A stretch of 64,000 bases of DNA from Topomyia yanbarensis (GCF_030247195.1 NC_080672.1:82334113-82398112); one strand, 5' to 3'. Shown: positions 1 through 11,379, counted from the stretch's first letter. Notes: generated by a model not told the origin, from the letters alone. Numbers and translations are program-made.

Positions 1-1001
1 CTGATCTACGAGTACGGACCAAGCCTAATAGCACTACAGGAAACAAAAGTGGACAACCGAGTAGTTCCAGCTGTTTTAATCGACAACAAGCACACTTTGT
101 TGCTGAAGACTGGAAGTTTTCAATACTGGCAACAAGGAGTAGGTCTTGCCGTTCGGAATAGTATACCGTTCGAGCGAATCGATGTCGCCGACAGCATACA
201 GGCAATCGCAGTCGGGATACGAACTTCCACAACAAATGACGGTGGTGTCAGCCTACATCCCTCCCAGTAATCAACAGTGTGAAGAACAGCTGGGTGCTTT
301 CCTCGAATAGCTTCCACATCCGGTGCTCGTACTGGGGTTCCAACAAATTAACCGCACACGGCCAATTCATCGCAGAAAAAACTTTGACGGAAAAGCTAGT
401 TATTCTCAACGACGGGTCACATACCCGAATTAATCCAGCTTCCGGTACCGCATCAGCCATCGACCTCACAATCTGCTCCGAAACTGCGGCCTCAAAATTC
501 CTTTGTCGAACGCTTCCAGACAGCCACAACAGTGACCACTTCCCCATATTAGTCTCAATTCCCGGATTGTCTCAAGTTCCAACAAAGACGCAGTAATAGC
601 TGTACAACCAAGCGAACTGGACAGCTTACGAACGACTGACTGCCAGCGCTGTACGTCCGGGTGTCTCAATAGATCATTTCGTCGAGCAGTTGATCACACA
701 CTGCAATAAAGCTGTTCCATGGTGGTGTCCGGAGATGAAAGCAGCCATCAAAAAACGTAGGAAAACACTCAGAGCACTGAAGCGTATCCAGCAGAAGACC
801 CACGAAAAGCTGAAGCACTTAAAAGCTTCCAAAAATTGCGGGCGACAGCGAGAAAGTCAATCGAGGACGCCAAGCAGTAATCGTGGGAAGATTTTATCGC
901 GAAGATATCCCCAAGTTCCACTACGTCAGAGATGTGACAGACAGTGAACACGTTGAGAGGGAAACGTAAGCATAGCTCAACTGTCATTAAACGGTCCAGT
1001 G
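1..1001 (+). pseudogene. I-clade LINE ORF2, endonuclease part (degenerate)
   Basis: Remains of a non-LTR retrotransposon ORF2 that enters from the left edge. Conceptual translation gives an apurinic-type endonuclease: an LQETKV-like motif near the start (residues before base 50), a region with GTASAIDLTICS near 440-480, and DSHNSDHFPI near 520-550, matching the terminal SDH block of the endonuclease/exonuclease/phosphatase family. A linker with VPWWCPEM follows near 715-740. The reading frame changes several times (about 270, 595 and 850-950), so no protein can be made. The coding trace stops at 1001, where a TIR element interrupts it, and resumes after 1989. I-clade assignment rests on the endonuclease motifs plus the RNase H domain further on; Jockey or LOA would be alternatives. 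Confidence 0.75.
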
Positions 1002-1989
1002 CCCAAGCAACACGGTATGTTGGTAAGCTGTTTTTACAACATCAATGTCAAACATTAATTTGTGAAAACATTACTGCAGCAAGCGTTATTCAACTGTTAT
1101 GCAATTAAAAAAGCGCAAGGGGTGGAGCTTATACATAGCCTATAGGCAACATGGTCATTTGTTCCGAATGAAGTACCAAGGATCATTGAAAAGATTGTTG
1201 CAATAATGCTAGCGATTGCTTTGAAGACAACTTTGCCGAAAGGAAATGAAACTTAATGTGTTTCATGAAATTGTTATGCAAACAAAGCATAGATATTACG
1301 TTCACATTCAAATATGACAATATCATTAATGTGGGTGAAAATGTATAACCAATAAAAATGAATCGAGTAATTTTTGAAAATACTTTGATATTTTTAAAGG
1401 GCCTTAAAACAACGTTGATATAAACTCAATAAATTTTGTACTTATTTTATTAATTATTTATCGTACGCAAAGCACTGTGTTCAAATATGCTTTTTTCGAG
1501 AGTAATCAAAAATTTGAAGCATATTAATAATGAAAATTTTGGGTTCCGATCAAAAAATCTATACATATTAACTATTTGTTAGCAACTTTTATCGAGAAAG
1601 AATTCATTCTATCAATAAATATGGCGGTTGTTTTTATTTCTACTATGTTACAAACTGAAGTTGAGTAAAAGTTTTATAAGTGTATCCAGAATCAAATTTG
1701 CTGACAAGTTGAATAATAATGTCATCTCCAGTTTTCGCGATGATGCTTGCAACAAAATTGTTTTAGCTATGCAGTAGAGTCACAAACACGTTGCAAAAAA
1801 CATCAATAATATGTGTCAAAGTTGTTTGTTTCAGAAAACATTAGTACTACAAATAAATAACTAAGGTGTAACGTGCAGCAGCTGTGTTTCACACATGCAA
1901 CAGTCATGTTTTTTGCAATTCTCTTGTCATTGTAATGCAACATATAACTTTTATTGTTTTTCTAGAACATGTTGCAAGTGCTGCTTGGG
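1002..1989. mobile_element. MITE-like TIR element inside the LINE
   Basis: AT-rich, non-coding insert of about 988 bp lying between two parts of the same LINE ORF2. Its ends are inverted: CCCAAGCAACAC at 1002 and GTGCTGCTTGGG ending at 1989, with weaker similarity further in. LINE coding resumes directly at the right edge (TDKPKEVADEL). No target duplication is obvious. It has no transposase and looks non-autonomous; superfamily unknown. Confidence 0.65.
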
Positions 1990-3495
1990 TGGATACACAG
2001 ACAAACCGAAAGAAGTAGCTGATGAACTGGCACAACACTTCAGCAAAATATCCACAACCTCAGCTATCTACAACTGTTCCAACGGGAGAAGGAAAATGCC
2101 GAACGAAAGGGTCTGCAGGACCGGACTGCATCGGTTATCCAATGCTTCAGCAACTGTCATTGTCGGTGAAAATTACCATGCTAGAGCTCTTCAACAGAAT
2201 ATGGAGCAGTGACGTATTCCCACCCTGTTGGCGAACAGCCCGAATGCCCGCCGTGAACCCACGCAAACGATAACCGTTCCGACACAAACACTGCTGAAAA
2301 CCCTCGGTGTTACTCTCGACCCATCGGTCAACTTTAAAGCGCATTGTAAAATGACGAAAAAGGCGTGCGGAGCTCGACTACGTATCCTGAAGATGATCTG
2401 TGCGAAGTTACCTCGTGGTCATCGTGCGTCTCTACTGAAAATCGGGTCAGCAATTGTTACCTCTCGACTGCTTTACAGCATGGAGGTCGTAAGCAGAGGA
2501 GGAGATGCCGTCATCCAAACTCTCGCACCTGCATACTACATAATGATAAGATTCGCATCCGAAGCATATGTCACGAGCCCAATTCTGGCCATTATGGCTG
2601 AAGCAGGTGCTTTACCATTCAATCTACTAGTTCTCCAGACCACTGGACGATTAGCAATGCGCATGATGGAAAAAAAGCAAGGATAATGCTGATCTTCCCT
2701 TGGTGCATCGAGCTTCCGGTCGTTTGACAGAGGTGGTCGGGGCGCCCCTTCCCAACAATACGAAGCCAAACCCCAGATCGAGTGGGACGTAAAAAAGCAC
2801 GTGAAACCTGGAGACCCTTCAGAAATTGTTCGTCCAGTTGTTCAGGGGATCCTGGAACATCGTTTCAGTCGCTTCTATTGTCGTCTATACCGATAGTTAC
2901 AAAGACGATAACACAGTAAGCGCGGGAGTATTTGGAGAACACTATCAACAATCGGTTGAACTTCCGCCGCAATGCAGTGTCTTCTCCGCCGAGGCATTCG
3001 CATTAAGAACAGCGCTAACTGAGTACCACAGAAATCTGCTAATAATGTCAGATTCGACTAGCCGTCTAATACCAATCGAAACTGGCACATCCCAGCACTC
3101 GTGGATCCAGGAAATTGAAAACATGCCCCGAAACCGTCCAATCAAGCTGTGCTGGTTTCCGGGTCATGGCAGATCGACTCGCAGGAGAAGCCAGGGCCAT
3201 TGCTACACTGGATATATCCGTTCCGGGGGCAGACGCCGTTAATCAAACCAAAACGGCTATCCAAAATCCAGCGGTGGTCAGCGTCCACTGAAGTAAAGCT
3301 TCGCGAAGTAAAATTTGACACGGTGAAGTGGACTGACGGCGAGAGTTCGGCAGAACAACGAGTGCTTACGTATAGGACATACCCGGCTAACACGCGACTT
3401 AATTTGAAGAAAGAAGCCCCACCAGTTGGCGACTGTTGACGTTCGTCATGTGATCCTCCACTGCAGGAGGGACGACGAAGCTAGATGATGCACAA
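1990..3495 (+). pseudogene. I-clade LINE ORF2, RT remnant plus RNase H
   Basis: Continuation of the same LINE. After a short pre-RT stretch and early RT (GPDCIGYPMLQQ near 2125-2160, PPCWRTARMPAV near 2220-2250), the catalytic core of the reverse transcriptase is missing: translation jumps to the thumb region (LGVTLDPSVNFKAH near 2305-2345, then TSRLLYSMEVVS). An RNase H domain follows near 2880-3240, with YTDSYKD at the first catalytic aspartate, SAEAFAL for the glutamate, MSDS for the next aspartate and WFPGHG. RNase H in an ORF2 of this type is characteristic of the I clade. Frames shift several times, so this is a dead copy with an internal deletion. It is split from its C-terminus by the element at 3496-4387. 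Confidence 0.8.
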
Positions 3496-4387
3496 TAGAG
3501 TGGGACATGGTTATATGAAAAAAATAAAATTTCGCTCCGAGTAACTTTTTGGGTCCCATTTAGCTCCCAGAACAACTCTGTAAATTTTTAGTTCGATCGG
3601 TGAAACTATATTTTTGCGCCCATGGTTTAAAGTTTACATGGGATTTCGTATGGGGAAATCTACTTTTGCAAAATAATTCTTCCAAGAGTCTCCCGTTATC
3701 ACCTAAAAATAAATAGATGACTGATTTTTATAGGAAATTTGTCAAGGAAACAAAGTCTAGAAGACCACGAAACGATCTGATGCTTGTGGAAAAAGTTATT
3801 AAGAAAAAACCGATTGATGCCCTGAAGATCGATGAAATTTTCACTTTTCATAGCATCACTGCTGCTGACGGTCGAATTATATACAAAATTTTTAACTTTC
3901 TCTTATTATGTACAAAAGAAGCCCCAATTTATCCCCCAAAACCCTTGCGAAGTGGCCAAACAGCATAGATAAGTAATTTAAATACATTAAGAGAAGATCA
4001 AAACAAAATTGCATAGAATTGGAAAACCAACAGCAGTGGTGCTAGAAAAAATGAACATTTTATCAATCGTCAGAGCATCAATCGGTTTCTGCTTAATAAC
4101 TTTTTTCTCAAGCGTCAGATCGTTTCGTGGTTTTCGAGACTTCGTTTCTTTGTTAAATTTCCTATAAAAGCCACATAACGATTTATTTTTAGGAAGCAAC
4201 GGGCGACTTCCGGAGGAATTATTTTGTGAAAGTTAGTTTTTCCATGCAAAATCCCATGTAAACTTTAAACAGTGGGCGCAAAAATATAGTTTCAGGGATC
4301 GAGCTAAGAATTTGCACAGTTGTTCTAGGACCCAAATGGTATCTGAAAAGTTGCTCGGAGCTGGATTCTATTTTTTGTCCCACCCTA
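3496..4387. mobile_element. Foldback (near-palindromic) TIR element with 8-bp TSD
   Basis: 892-bp insert flanked by a perfect 8-bp direct repeat ATGCACAA (3488-3495 and 4388-4395). Ends are TAGAGTGGGAC and GTCCCACCCTA. The inverted similarity runs through almost the whole element (arms of roughly 440 bp meeting near 3945), so the two arms encode mirror-image short ORFs on opposite strands; these are by-products of the palindrome. An 8-bp TSD fits the hAT or P superfamilies. Removing it and one TSD copy rejoins the LINE C-terminal coding trace. Confidence 0.85.
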
Positions 4388-4500
4388 ATGCACAACATCG
4401 ATACGAGTTTGCTAGTGTATCTAGGCAACGATGGAGAGAGCGAAAAGAACATGCTAAGCTTTCTTAAGGAAACAAATTTGTATAAAATGTTGTAGAATTT
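4388..4500 (+). pseudogene. LINE ORF2 C-terminal end
   Basis: Immediately right of the foldback element, one frame reads to a C-terminus ending FLKETNLYKML and a stop near 4495, which resembles the conserved tail of I/Jockey-type ORF2 proteins. It belongs to the LINE starting before base 1. AT-rich DNA from 4500 to 4641 shows nothing else. Confidence 0.6.
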
Positions 4501-4641
4501 TTTTATACCATTTTATTCTGAACGCTAATTTATGCCGCATTGTTAAATACCAAAACAAAAATCCTTCCGACATCAATGCACCTCGTCAGTGTAAAATGTC
4601 GTTAAAAACAACAACAAGTTTACCTTTACCATCGTAATATA

Positions 4642-5261
4642 CACGCTCATTCAAAACTACTCAAAATTTTAGTTTCCACTACTCAATTTCAAAAACCGGG
4701 GCAAACTGTCGAAAAATAAGTATCGATTTGAGTAGAATTGACTGAACTCTGGAGTAACCATGAAATTATCAACTATTTGAGTGAAAAAAAAACTTACTGG
4801 AACAGCCCGCACACAAAAAATTGAAAATAGTTTCAAATGTTGATTCAACAGCAAAAGAATCAACGAGAAGACATTCGGAAAACTAAAAGGTAAGTTTTCG
4901 CAAGTGTGGTTTCTTTTTTTTAAAATAACATATTTTATTATTTTGCATATCCAGTAGCACGAGATCCTATTTACAGGAAAAAGGAGAAAGGACCTCGGAA
5001 TAAATTTATAAGCATCGTATTAAAAACTAGAGATACAGGTAAGTGGAATTTTATATACAGATTAATGCGTTTGTTAGTATTATTAAAAATACAAAACGGT
5101 TAAATTTCAAATTTTGTCTTTCGTTAAAAGTACTCAAAATTGACATTTTGTACCCGAACTCAAAACTGAGTAAGTGAGGAAAACTCAATTTTTGACCATG
5201 TGCACTTTTTATGGAATTGAGTGGCTGGTCACTCACTTTTGAGTTATTTTCAATGAGCGTG
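4642..5261. mobile_element. MITE, TIR CACGCTCATTC, TA target
   Basis: Element of about 620 bp with TIRs CACGCTCATTCAAAACTACT (left) and the inverted AATGAGCGTG (right), each bordered by TA. The motif ACTCAAAA/TTTTGAGT is repeated many times inside. Non-coding. A related copy lies at 5412-5897. Confidence 0.7.
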
Positions 5262-5411
5262 TATGTTAATATTCTTTAAATTAATAATTTACAAACCTGA
5301 CGGTTTTTGCAAAACCTCCAAGAAAATCAGTGAGTGTGGCAACCCTGGCTCTAAGCGAAAGCCATATCAAAAAGAATGATGAAAACATTTTCATTTATCG
5401 TACAAAAGGTT

Positions 5412-5897
5412 CACGATCATTCAAAACTACTCAAAACTTGAGTTCAGAACACTCAATTTCAAAAATAAAAGCAAATATGTCAAAAATGAGTTTTTATTTG
5501 CGTAGAATGAACTTAACTGGTGAGTAAGCATTCAATTTTTGCTTTTATTCAAATCACACATCCTTTTATGTTTTTGTAGTAGCATTACGACGAGGCGCCG
5601 ATTGACATCAAATAGGTGTGGAAAAACGTTCTCGGATTATATTTCCAGGCATCGCTAGCGCATGGAGGTTCAGGTAAATTAATTTGAAGTTCCGTTGAGA
5701 TTATTTGTAATTGTATAAAAAATACGGAACAATTATTTTCCGCGTTTACTTTTTTGATTAAAATCTACTCAAATTTGACATTTTCACCCTAAACTCTTAA
5801 CTGAGTCAACGAGGCAAATTCATTTTTTGACTACGTGCACTTTTTTACGAAATTGAGTGGCTGGCCACTCAAATTCGAGTTTTTATGAATGAGCGTG
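5412..5897. mobile_element. Second MITE of the CACGCTCATTC family
   Basis: 486-bp relative of the preceding element, same orientation. Left end CACGATCATTCAAAACTACT and right end ATGAATGAGCGTG. Subterminal blocks (GAGTGGCTGGCCACTCAA, ACTCAATTTC) match the copy at 4642-5261. Flanking dinucleotides are TT rather than a clean TA. Non-coding. Confidence 0.65.
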
Positions 5898-6129
5898 TTG
5901 GTCTTCCATCTGCACCGAAAGTTGATAAAAGAGATCGCCTTGACATTTGACATGAGCTGCAAAAGGGGAATGTTCGTCTGTGTGTACGCAGCAGAAGCAA
6001 ATCACCGACAAGTTACGAATATTTTCAAAGGATTCTAGTCCCCTATCACAAAACATAGTTTTCAGCAAACCGCCCTTATTAGGATGAATACAGTTTATCA
6101 AACATGTTTATTGGACCAGAACCATTTCT

Positions 6130-6612
6130 AGGTATATCTACCTATGCCATCAAACCAGAACTTTCAGCTTGGTCAAGAGACCAACTACCTAAACGACTGG
6201 CGTAACGTAGTGGGCGCTCGCCAAGCCAAGAAATTCATACATCCAGATACAACGAGAGCCAAAAAACTAATGATTCTAAAACGAAAAAAATACGTATAAT
6301 CACTGGTTTATTTACAGGACATTGTCCTGCTAAGCATCATCTGAAAAAATTGACAAAAGTCAAGATGCCTTCTGTCGATTCTATAACTACGAGCCCGAGA
6401 GCCTGGAACCTATTCTCTGCCATTGTGCAGTACTGTATTTTTGAAAGGAGCGATACTTCGGAAGGCATCTTATAACGCCTCGCGAGGCATGGCATACCTG
6501 TCTCAAACGGATCCTCAGCTACATTAATAATGTACTACCCGGTTGGGACGACACATGTGAACAAACAAACAACTCGCTACCAAATACATTGGATTCGGGC
6601 AATTTGTAACAT
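6130..6612 (+). pseudogene. LINE ORF2 C-terminal fragment (I/Jockey type)
   Basis: Conceptual translation with frame changes gives a LINE ORF2 tail: ITGLFTGHCP near 6300-6330, a cysteine/histidine block CRFYNYEPE...ILCHC near 6370-6430, and FERSDTSEG-like sequence, then a short tail ending near 6605. The TGHC plus C-x-H-C pattern is the usual region after the RNase H domain in I-clade and related LINEs. Only the 3' end is present, as expected for 5'-truncated insertions. The 115-codon open frame at 6613-6960 follows this tail and shows no recognisable protein features. Confidence 0.65.
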
Positions 6613-6992
6613 GTGGAACAAACAGGGACAGTCACAAAAGATAACCTGAATAGTGGCCGCAGTGGCAAAGTTTCCTCTAACAAAAAAAAAAGAATCAACA
6701 ACGGTAATATGGTAATTTCACAATTGGCGGGTTTCCGTGTGCAATTCCGTTCTTTTTCACCATTTTCAGAATTATTTCATAAACGCATGAATACATATTC
6801 TATTGGATACTCTTTAGCTAGTTTGCTACATTTTCACGAGAAAGTACCTCAAGAGAACAGATCAAGAACAGGTTCTGTTCACGAATTGCAATCTGAAGGT
6901 CAAATCAAATCGTACAGCTCTGAACCGATTGAGAACGAACACAATGAGGTACAACACTAACAGCAGTTGACCACTGATTTACCAAACCTTAA

Positions 6993-8145
6993 GTAGGGTT
7001 ACCGGATGGGCTAAGAGCAAAATAAGGACATCCTTAATCTTGACCGAGGCTAACAAATTTTGCTCATCTGTATTGAAATTTGTATGGATATTTCGAAAGA
7101 CGACACGTACTGGATGAAGGGTCTGTTATATCCTTAAATTGTTCTACGATAGAGAATGTCGATGTCGATTCGAGATTGCAATAAATCGGAAGTGAAAACT
7201 GGTTCCGAAACATCTCAGCGTACAGACAGGAGATCGAGGTCAAGTAAGTTTCTACAGCGAAATTTGCTCTGACTAGCTTCAATGCGTTGAATGTCATTTT
7301 GGTTATAAGTTGCTCATTCTACATTGCCGTCTTCGAGAGTAAAACGGACCAAAGCAAAATATTGTACTTTTAAACAATGTATATTCGTAAATCGTAAAGT
7401 TCGTAGTGACTTTAAAAATGAATCCTACCTGCTTAGAGGCCTTAGAAATAGTGTACTCAAGGTGGTGTTTAAAGTTTAGTTCGGGATCTAGGTAGACTCC
7501 CAAATCTTGAACAGACGAGTTCCGTTTGAGAACGATTTGTGAAATATTGTAGTCGAAATTAACTTTCGAATCGAATACTTGGGATCATTTAACATCATCC
7601 TATTGGCATAGAACCAATTGGTGAAAACATCCAACTGGGACTGCAAGAATTCTGCGTCTTTAGCATTCCTAATAAGGTGAAATATTTTGAAGTCGTTAGC
7701 AAACGAAAGTTTCATGTACTTCAGCAAATAGTTTAAGTCATTTAAATAGAGCAAAAATCTGAATGGTCCGAGATGACTACCCTGAGGAATAGAATCCTGT
7801 GCTAGAAAATGAGAGCTGCTCAAAATTTTATGCTTTGAATTAGAGGACAAAATCATTTTTTCAGCCAACACTCAACAAGATAAGAAACAAGCTTTAGTTT
7901 GAAACATTACTTCAATCAATAAATTTTATCAATGCTTTTGAATCATTAATCTGAACATTAGAAATCAAATGTACTGTACGGAAGTGATCAACTAAAATGT
8001 TTCATTCGTTTGGACGAACTTAATCTGATTGATTTCAAATATACCATTGACTAAAACTAAGGACATTTGAAGTAAAATTAAGGACACTTTCGCAAATCAT
8101 CGAAATTGACATGTCCTTTAAAATAAGGACGGTTGGTAACCCTAC
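6993..8145. mobile_element. TIR element (GTAGGGTTACC) carrying a LINE fragment
   Basis: Inverted ends GTAGGGTTACC at 6993 and GGTAACCCTAC ending at 8145. Just inside both ends are copies of an AAGGACAT / ATGTCCTT motif in inverted orientation. The centre is occupied by a minus-strand LINE RT fragment, so this is best read as a short MITE into which a LINE inserted. TSD not clear. Confidence 0.6.
7060..8010 (-). pseudogene. CR1/Jockey-type LINE RT fragment
   Basis: Minus-strand remnant of a reverse transcriptase. Visible blocks are IPQGSHLGPF (RT motif near 7770-7800), LSFANDFKIF where YADD would be expected (catalytic region mutated, near 7690), VYLDPELNFKHH near 7470-7500 and KASKQVGFI near 7420-7440. 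Frames change near 7500 and 7300 and there are internal stops toward the C-terminus. The 5' part (endonuclease) is absent. Family resemblance is to CR1/Jockey-group LINEs. Confidence 0.7.
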
Positions 8146-8170
8146 ATTAACTCACTGCGATCTTACTTAC

Positions 8171-8842
8171 TTGGGAGCCATCGCTTCCAGAATTTCCGAA
8201 TCGATCTTCTCCGCAATTTCGATCGCCTTCTGCCAATCCATTTTCGCCGGGTAGATCCGTTCGTCGATCTCAAAAATTTCCGGATTACTGTAGGTCGTCG
8301 AGATGTGCACCAAGACCCTAAGGTTCTTCAAAGTCTTTGACCATCTGAAAACTTCACGCGTTCCTCGTGTATTCAACAGTATAGCATCCACCAAAGGATC
8401 GTCGAACCGAACACTGGCCGCCGCGTGGAACACAAACTGGACAGTCTCTAGTCGCTTTTTGCTCTGCTCATCTAGGCCCATCTGCAGACGGGAGCAATCG
8501 CCACAGATAGGAACAATCTTCTGTAAGTCATTCGGACGAAGTTCACGTAGTTTATCAAATAACTAGAAAACATTCACTTGGGATTAGAATCAGTCGTTCA
8601 GTTAAAAATCACAACGGATAACCTACCGGAACTTGCACTAGTTCTTCGACCCGCTCCTGAGCGGATTTTCCTCTCCTCGGTCGTAGCAACACAAACACTT
8701 GACCTATCCCAGGACATGATCTCAGCAACTTCTCGATCAGCACTTTGCCCATAAACCCGGAACCTCCGGTGATGAACACATCTGCACCGACAAACGTTTC
8801 CGGGATACCGTGTAGCGTAACGGAACTCATCGTTTCTGACAT
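8171..8842 (-). CDS. Fatty acyl-CoA reductase, exons 1-2 only
   Basis: N-terminal part of an alcohol-forming fatty acyl-CoA reductase, the enzyme family that reduces fatty acyl-CoA to fatty alcohol with NADPH, normally at ER or peroxisomal membranes. Exon 1 is 8627-8842 (start ATG at 8842; the second in-frame ATG is 4 codons on), a GTAGGT donor follows, the intron is 8563-8626 (acceptor TTTTCTAG), and exon 2 is 8171-8562, ending at a GTAAGT donor. The 202 visible residues hold the Rossmann nucleotide-binding motif TGGSGFMGK (residues 25-33), LLRPRRGKSAQERV, and the NAD-binding-4 hallmarks FHAAASVRFDDPL, NTRGTREV and HISTTYSNP. The YxxxK catalytic pair and C-terminal sterile domain of the roughly 500-residue family are not found to the left, where only transposons lie. 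Either an intron longer than 8 kb follows or the gene is truncated. Confidence 0.85.
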
Positions 8843-8920
8843 GGTATATAGCAACGCGAAACCAAATTGGCTGCCCTCAAGTTCGCTGGGTACTGCGTGT
8901 CAACAAGGGGCGAAAGCAAT

Positions 8921-8928
8921 TATTTATA
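8921..8928 (-). promoter_or_regulatory. Putative TATA box of the FAR gene
   Basis: TATAAATA on the minus strand, 79 bp upstream of the chosen ATG at 8842. About 30 bp downstream lies CGCAGTACC, similar to an arthropod initiator (TCAGT). Position and sequence are plausible for a core promoter; no expression evidence is available. Confidence 0.35.
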
Positions 8929-9395
8929 ATTTTGTCAACGATCGATTGAAGCGCGCATTCATCGCTGGACGAAAGAAGCAATTTGCGATTCTATTTGTTA
9001 TACACTTTTATCGGTTGATTCATGAAAAATGCATGAAACACATGGTTTGGTAACCTTTCAAGATCCCGCCATTTGATTGTTGACGGGCACTTCGAGCGGT
9101 TTACTGCAACCCAAAACAAAAACACTGCTAGGTATAAATTCTAGCTATGGAAATGTCATATTATTGTAATTTTTGTATTGTATTTGTAATTCATTATATT
9201 AAGGGTAGAATGCATACAATATTGACCTGTACGATAGAATCAATAGTATGGGATATTTACCTAGCTCATGTTTGAGTCATCAGCTTTGGGTAATCAGAGT
9301 TAAGATTCAAGTTCGTTTCGTCAACGATATCGCAGCGAACCTTTTACATTTCTTATTTTCTATTCAAATCAATATTGGGGAGATTAAAATAACAG
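8929..9395. other. Intergenic DNA, nothing recognised
   Basis: Upstream of the FAR promoter. AT-rich, no coding potential, no clear TIRs or tandem repeats. Presumably contains FAR upstream regulatory sequence. Confidence 0.4.
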
Positions 9396-9656
9396 CACAG
9401 ATAACAGACGTTTAGGCTCGATTTGAATCGTGTGTAAATACCCGCTACTGGTATTCCGAATAAATCAGACATCAGAAACGTTAGTAGATGGCGCAGTGAT
9501 CGATACAATGTAGTTAGAGTGCAGCTGTCGAACACGTGTAGCAAACAGTTGCGCAGATGGCAATAGTGAAACACCGATCTCCAACGTTTATCAATTTGAA
9601 AGTTGACACAGATTTTTGAAGAAATTTTGTTCTAGCCTAAACGTCTATTATCTGTG
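9396..9656. mobile_element. 261-bp MITE with 7-bp TSD
   Basis: TIRs CACAGATAACAGACGTTTAG and its inverted partner (rc CACAGATAATAGACGTTTAG) are nearly identical over 23 bp. Flanked by ATAACAG on both sides (9389-9395, 9657-9663). Non-coding. TSD length and the CA-G start suggest a hAT-type non-autonomous element. Confidence 0.75.
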
Positions 9657-9663
9657 ATAACAG

Positions 9664-11379
9664 GTTTATTCGTTTATATGCCTAATTGTAAGTAATTGTG
9701 ATATTCAACTAGTAAGTATTCCACCGAAATAATGGGACGACAAAACTTGCTTTACCCTAGTATACCTTTGTATTCTACTGTAAACACACACCTTTAAAAT
9801 TAGGTGTACTGAAAATTTTGGACAGTATATGTCGAAGTGGGGAGAGTTAATTTGAACCTTGTTGATGTGGGTCATTTGATGTGTCCACGTGTTAGCATTT
9901 CTCGCATAACAAGTGTCACTGTTGTTTACTAGTTCACAGTGACTAACCACATATTTTGCGCGTAATTTTGTTTTTTACCTCAATTTAGAAGTACATACAA
10001 TACCGTACACGTTCAAGGTTAAGCTTGTTTTAGCCTTGCAACGATGCCCACAAGCAACGACAGGGTCAATGCAAAAGGGTTAATGCATGTGGTGAATCGA
10101 CAAAGTCTGTGATGACAAAATAAACGATTTGGTATTGACAAGGGTATTGAATACTTTACGGTGACGTCACAAATGAACTCGTTTGTTCTTCGACAGTTCG
10201 CTAGTATTGTTTACATGGACATTGAATAATTCTTCGCAATGTGCTTTGAGAGAACCGAATCGTCGACAAAATGTTACTAATACTGATTTCGGTTTTAGAT
10301 TCAAGTCGGTGTAGGTTTACAAAATCCTTATGAAAATGACAAAATACTTTCAAACAGCAATGACCGAAGAATTTTTTTTCGTGCCGAAAATCCTGAAAAT
10401 TGCTTTTTCGCTTAAATCAATATTTTGACGGTATATTAAATTAATCAAATGTGGTTTTGGGTTGTACATATTTGACCAGAACTCGAAGGGCGAGCATTAC
10501 ATCTTCAATACGACGCAGTACCAAAAGTCTTACATAATTAATTACTTTAATTACCATTAAGTACCATAAAGTACATTAAGTACTGCAAAGATTTAAAAAG
10601 CACACATCAAATTCATTGTACTTTAATTACTAACACGATTGTATGTACAGCGCTTCGTACTTTAAATACGCAAAATATTTTAATTACTGTCAAGATGTAC
10701 TTTAAATACTTCATGTACGTACCCATCGACATTAATTACATTAAGTACCTTATAAAATACAACAGAAGTATTTTTAAATATTCTCATAATTTACAATTAT
10801 ATTCAAAATAACCTGCTAGTGCTTGCCCCTCGCCAGACCTACACCCTTTAACAGATCACTTTATAAGTACATTATTTTTTTTATTTTGTAGCACCGTGTA
10901 AACTCTAACTTTATTGGGTTCTCTTCAATATTGTCTGGCTGCATATAATAATTTATCAAAATTAAACACATCATTAAATTAATTTAATGAAACACATCAA
11001 GACCCAAAAGAATAATTTATTTACATTACCTATTTACTCAAGGAATAACTCACCTTTTCACCTACACTGGCATTGAAATACTTCATGAAATATTCATAAA
11101 TAGTTTGGGCACAGTTTGTCATAGCCATCCAGTCGTAGCCGTGCTGAACCACTGCAGATTTCAGGCGCAACATGAATCAATGCTGCAGGATTTAATTGAA
11201 AACAACATTATCACACCGCACCCCTTTCAATCGGTAAAACTACTACATATTACTCGGAAAACTTTATCTTTCTACTTGCTTTAGCAATGTAGCTTCTGGA
11301 AGCACACTCTCGCTCCATATTCTACTACAACCCTGTACTGCTAATATTTTGCTTTACATATTTCATTCAATTTCAAATG
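9664..11379. other. AT-rich intergenic DNA
   Basis: No gene recognised on either strand. It contains the GTACTTTAA motif cluster described separately at 10500-10770. The rest is AT-rich unique-looking sequence with small local palindromes such as ATTAAATTAATTTAAT near 10975. Confidence 0.4.
10500..10770. repeat. Cluster of GTACTTTAAT/ATTAAGTAC motifs
   Basis: About ten occurrences of ATTAAGTAC, GTACTTTAAATAC or TTAATTAC variants in both orientations within 270 bp. Spacing is irregular, so this is not a simple tandem repeat. Confidence 0.55.

Noticed and set aside
3717..4199. Two similar proteins on opposite strands (FYRKF...KETKSR)
   Set aside because: They arise because the element is palindromic; no start context or known domain.
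6613..6960. 115-codon frame after the LINE tail
   Set aside because: Low complexity, no domain, no ATG at its start codon, and it lies in LINE 3'-flanking DNA.
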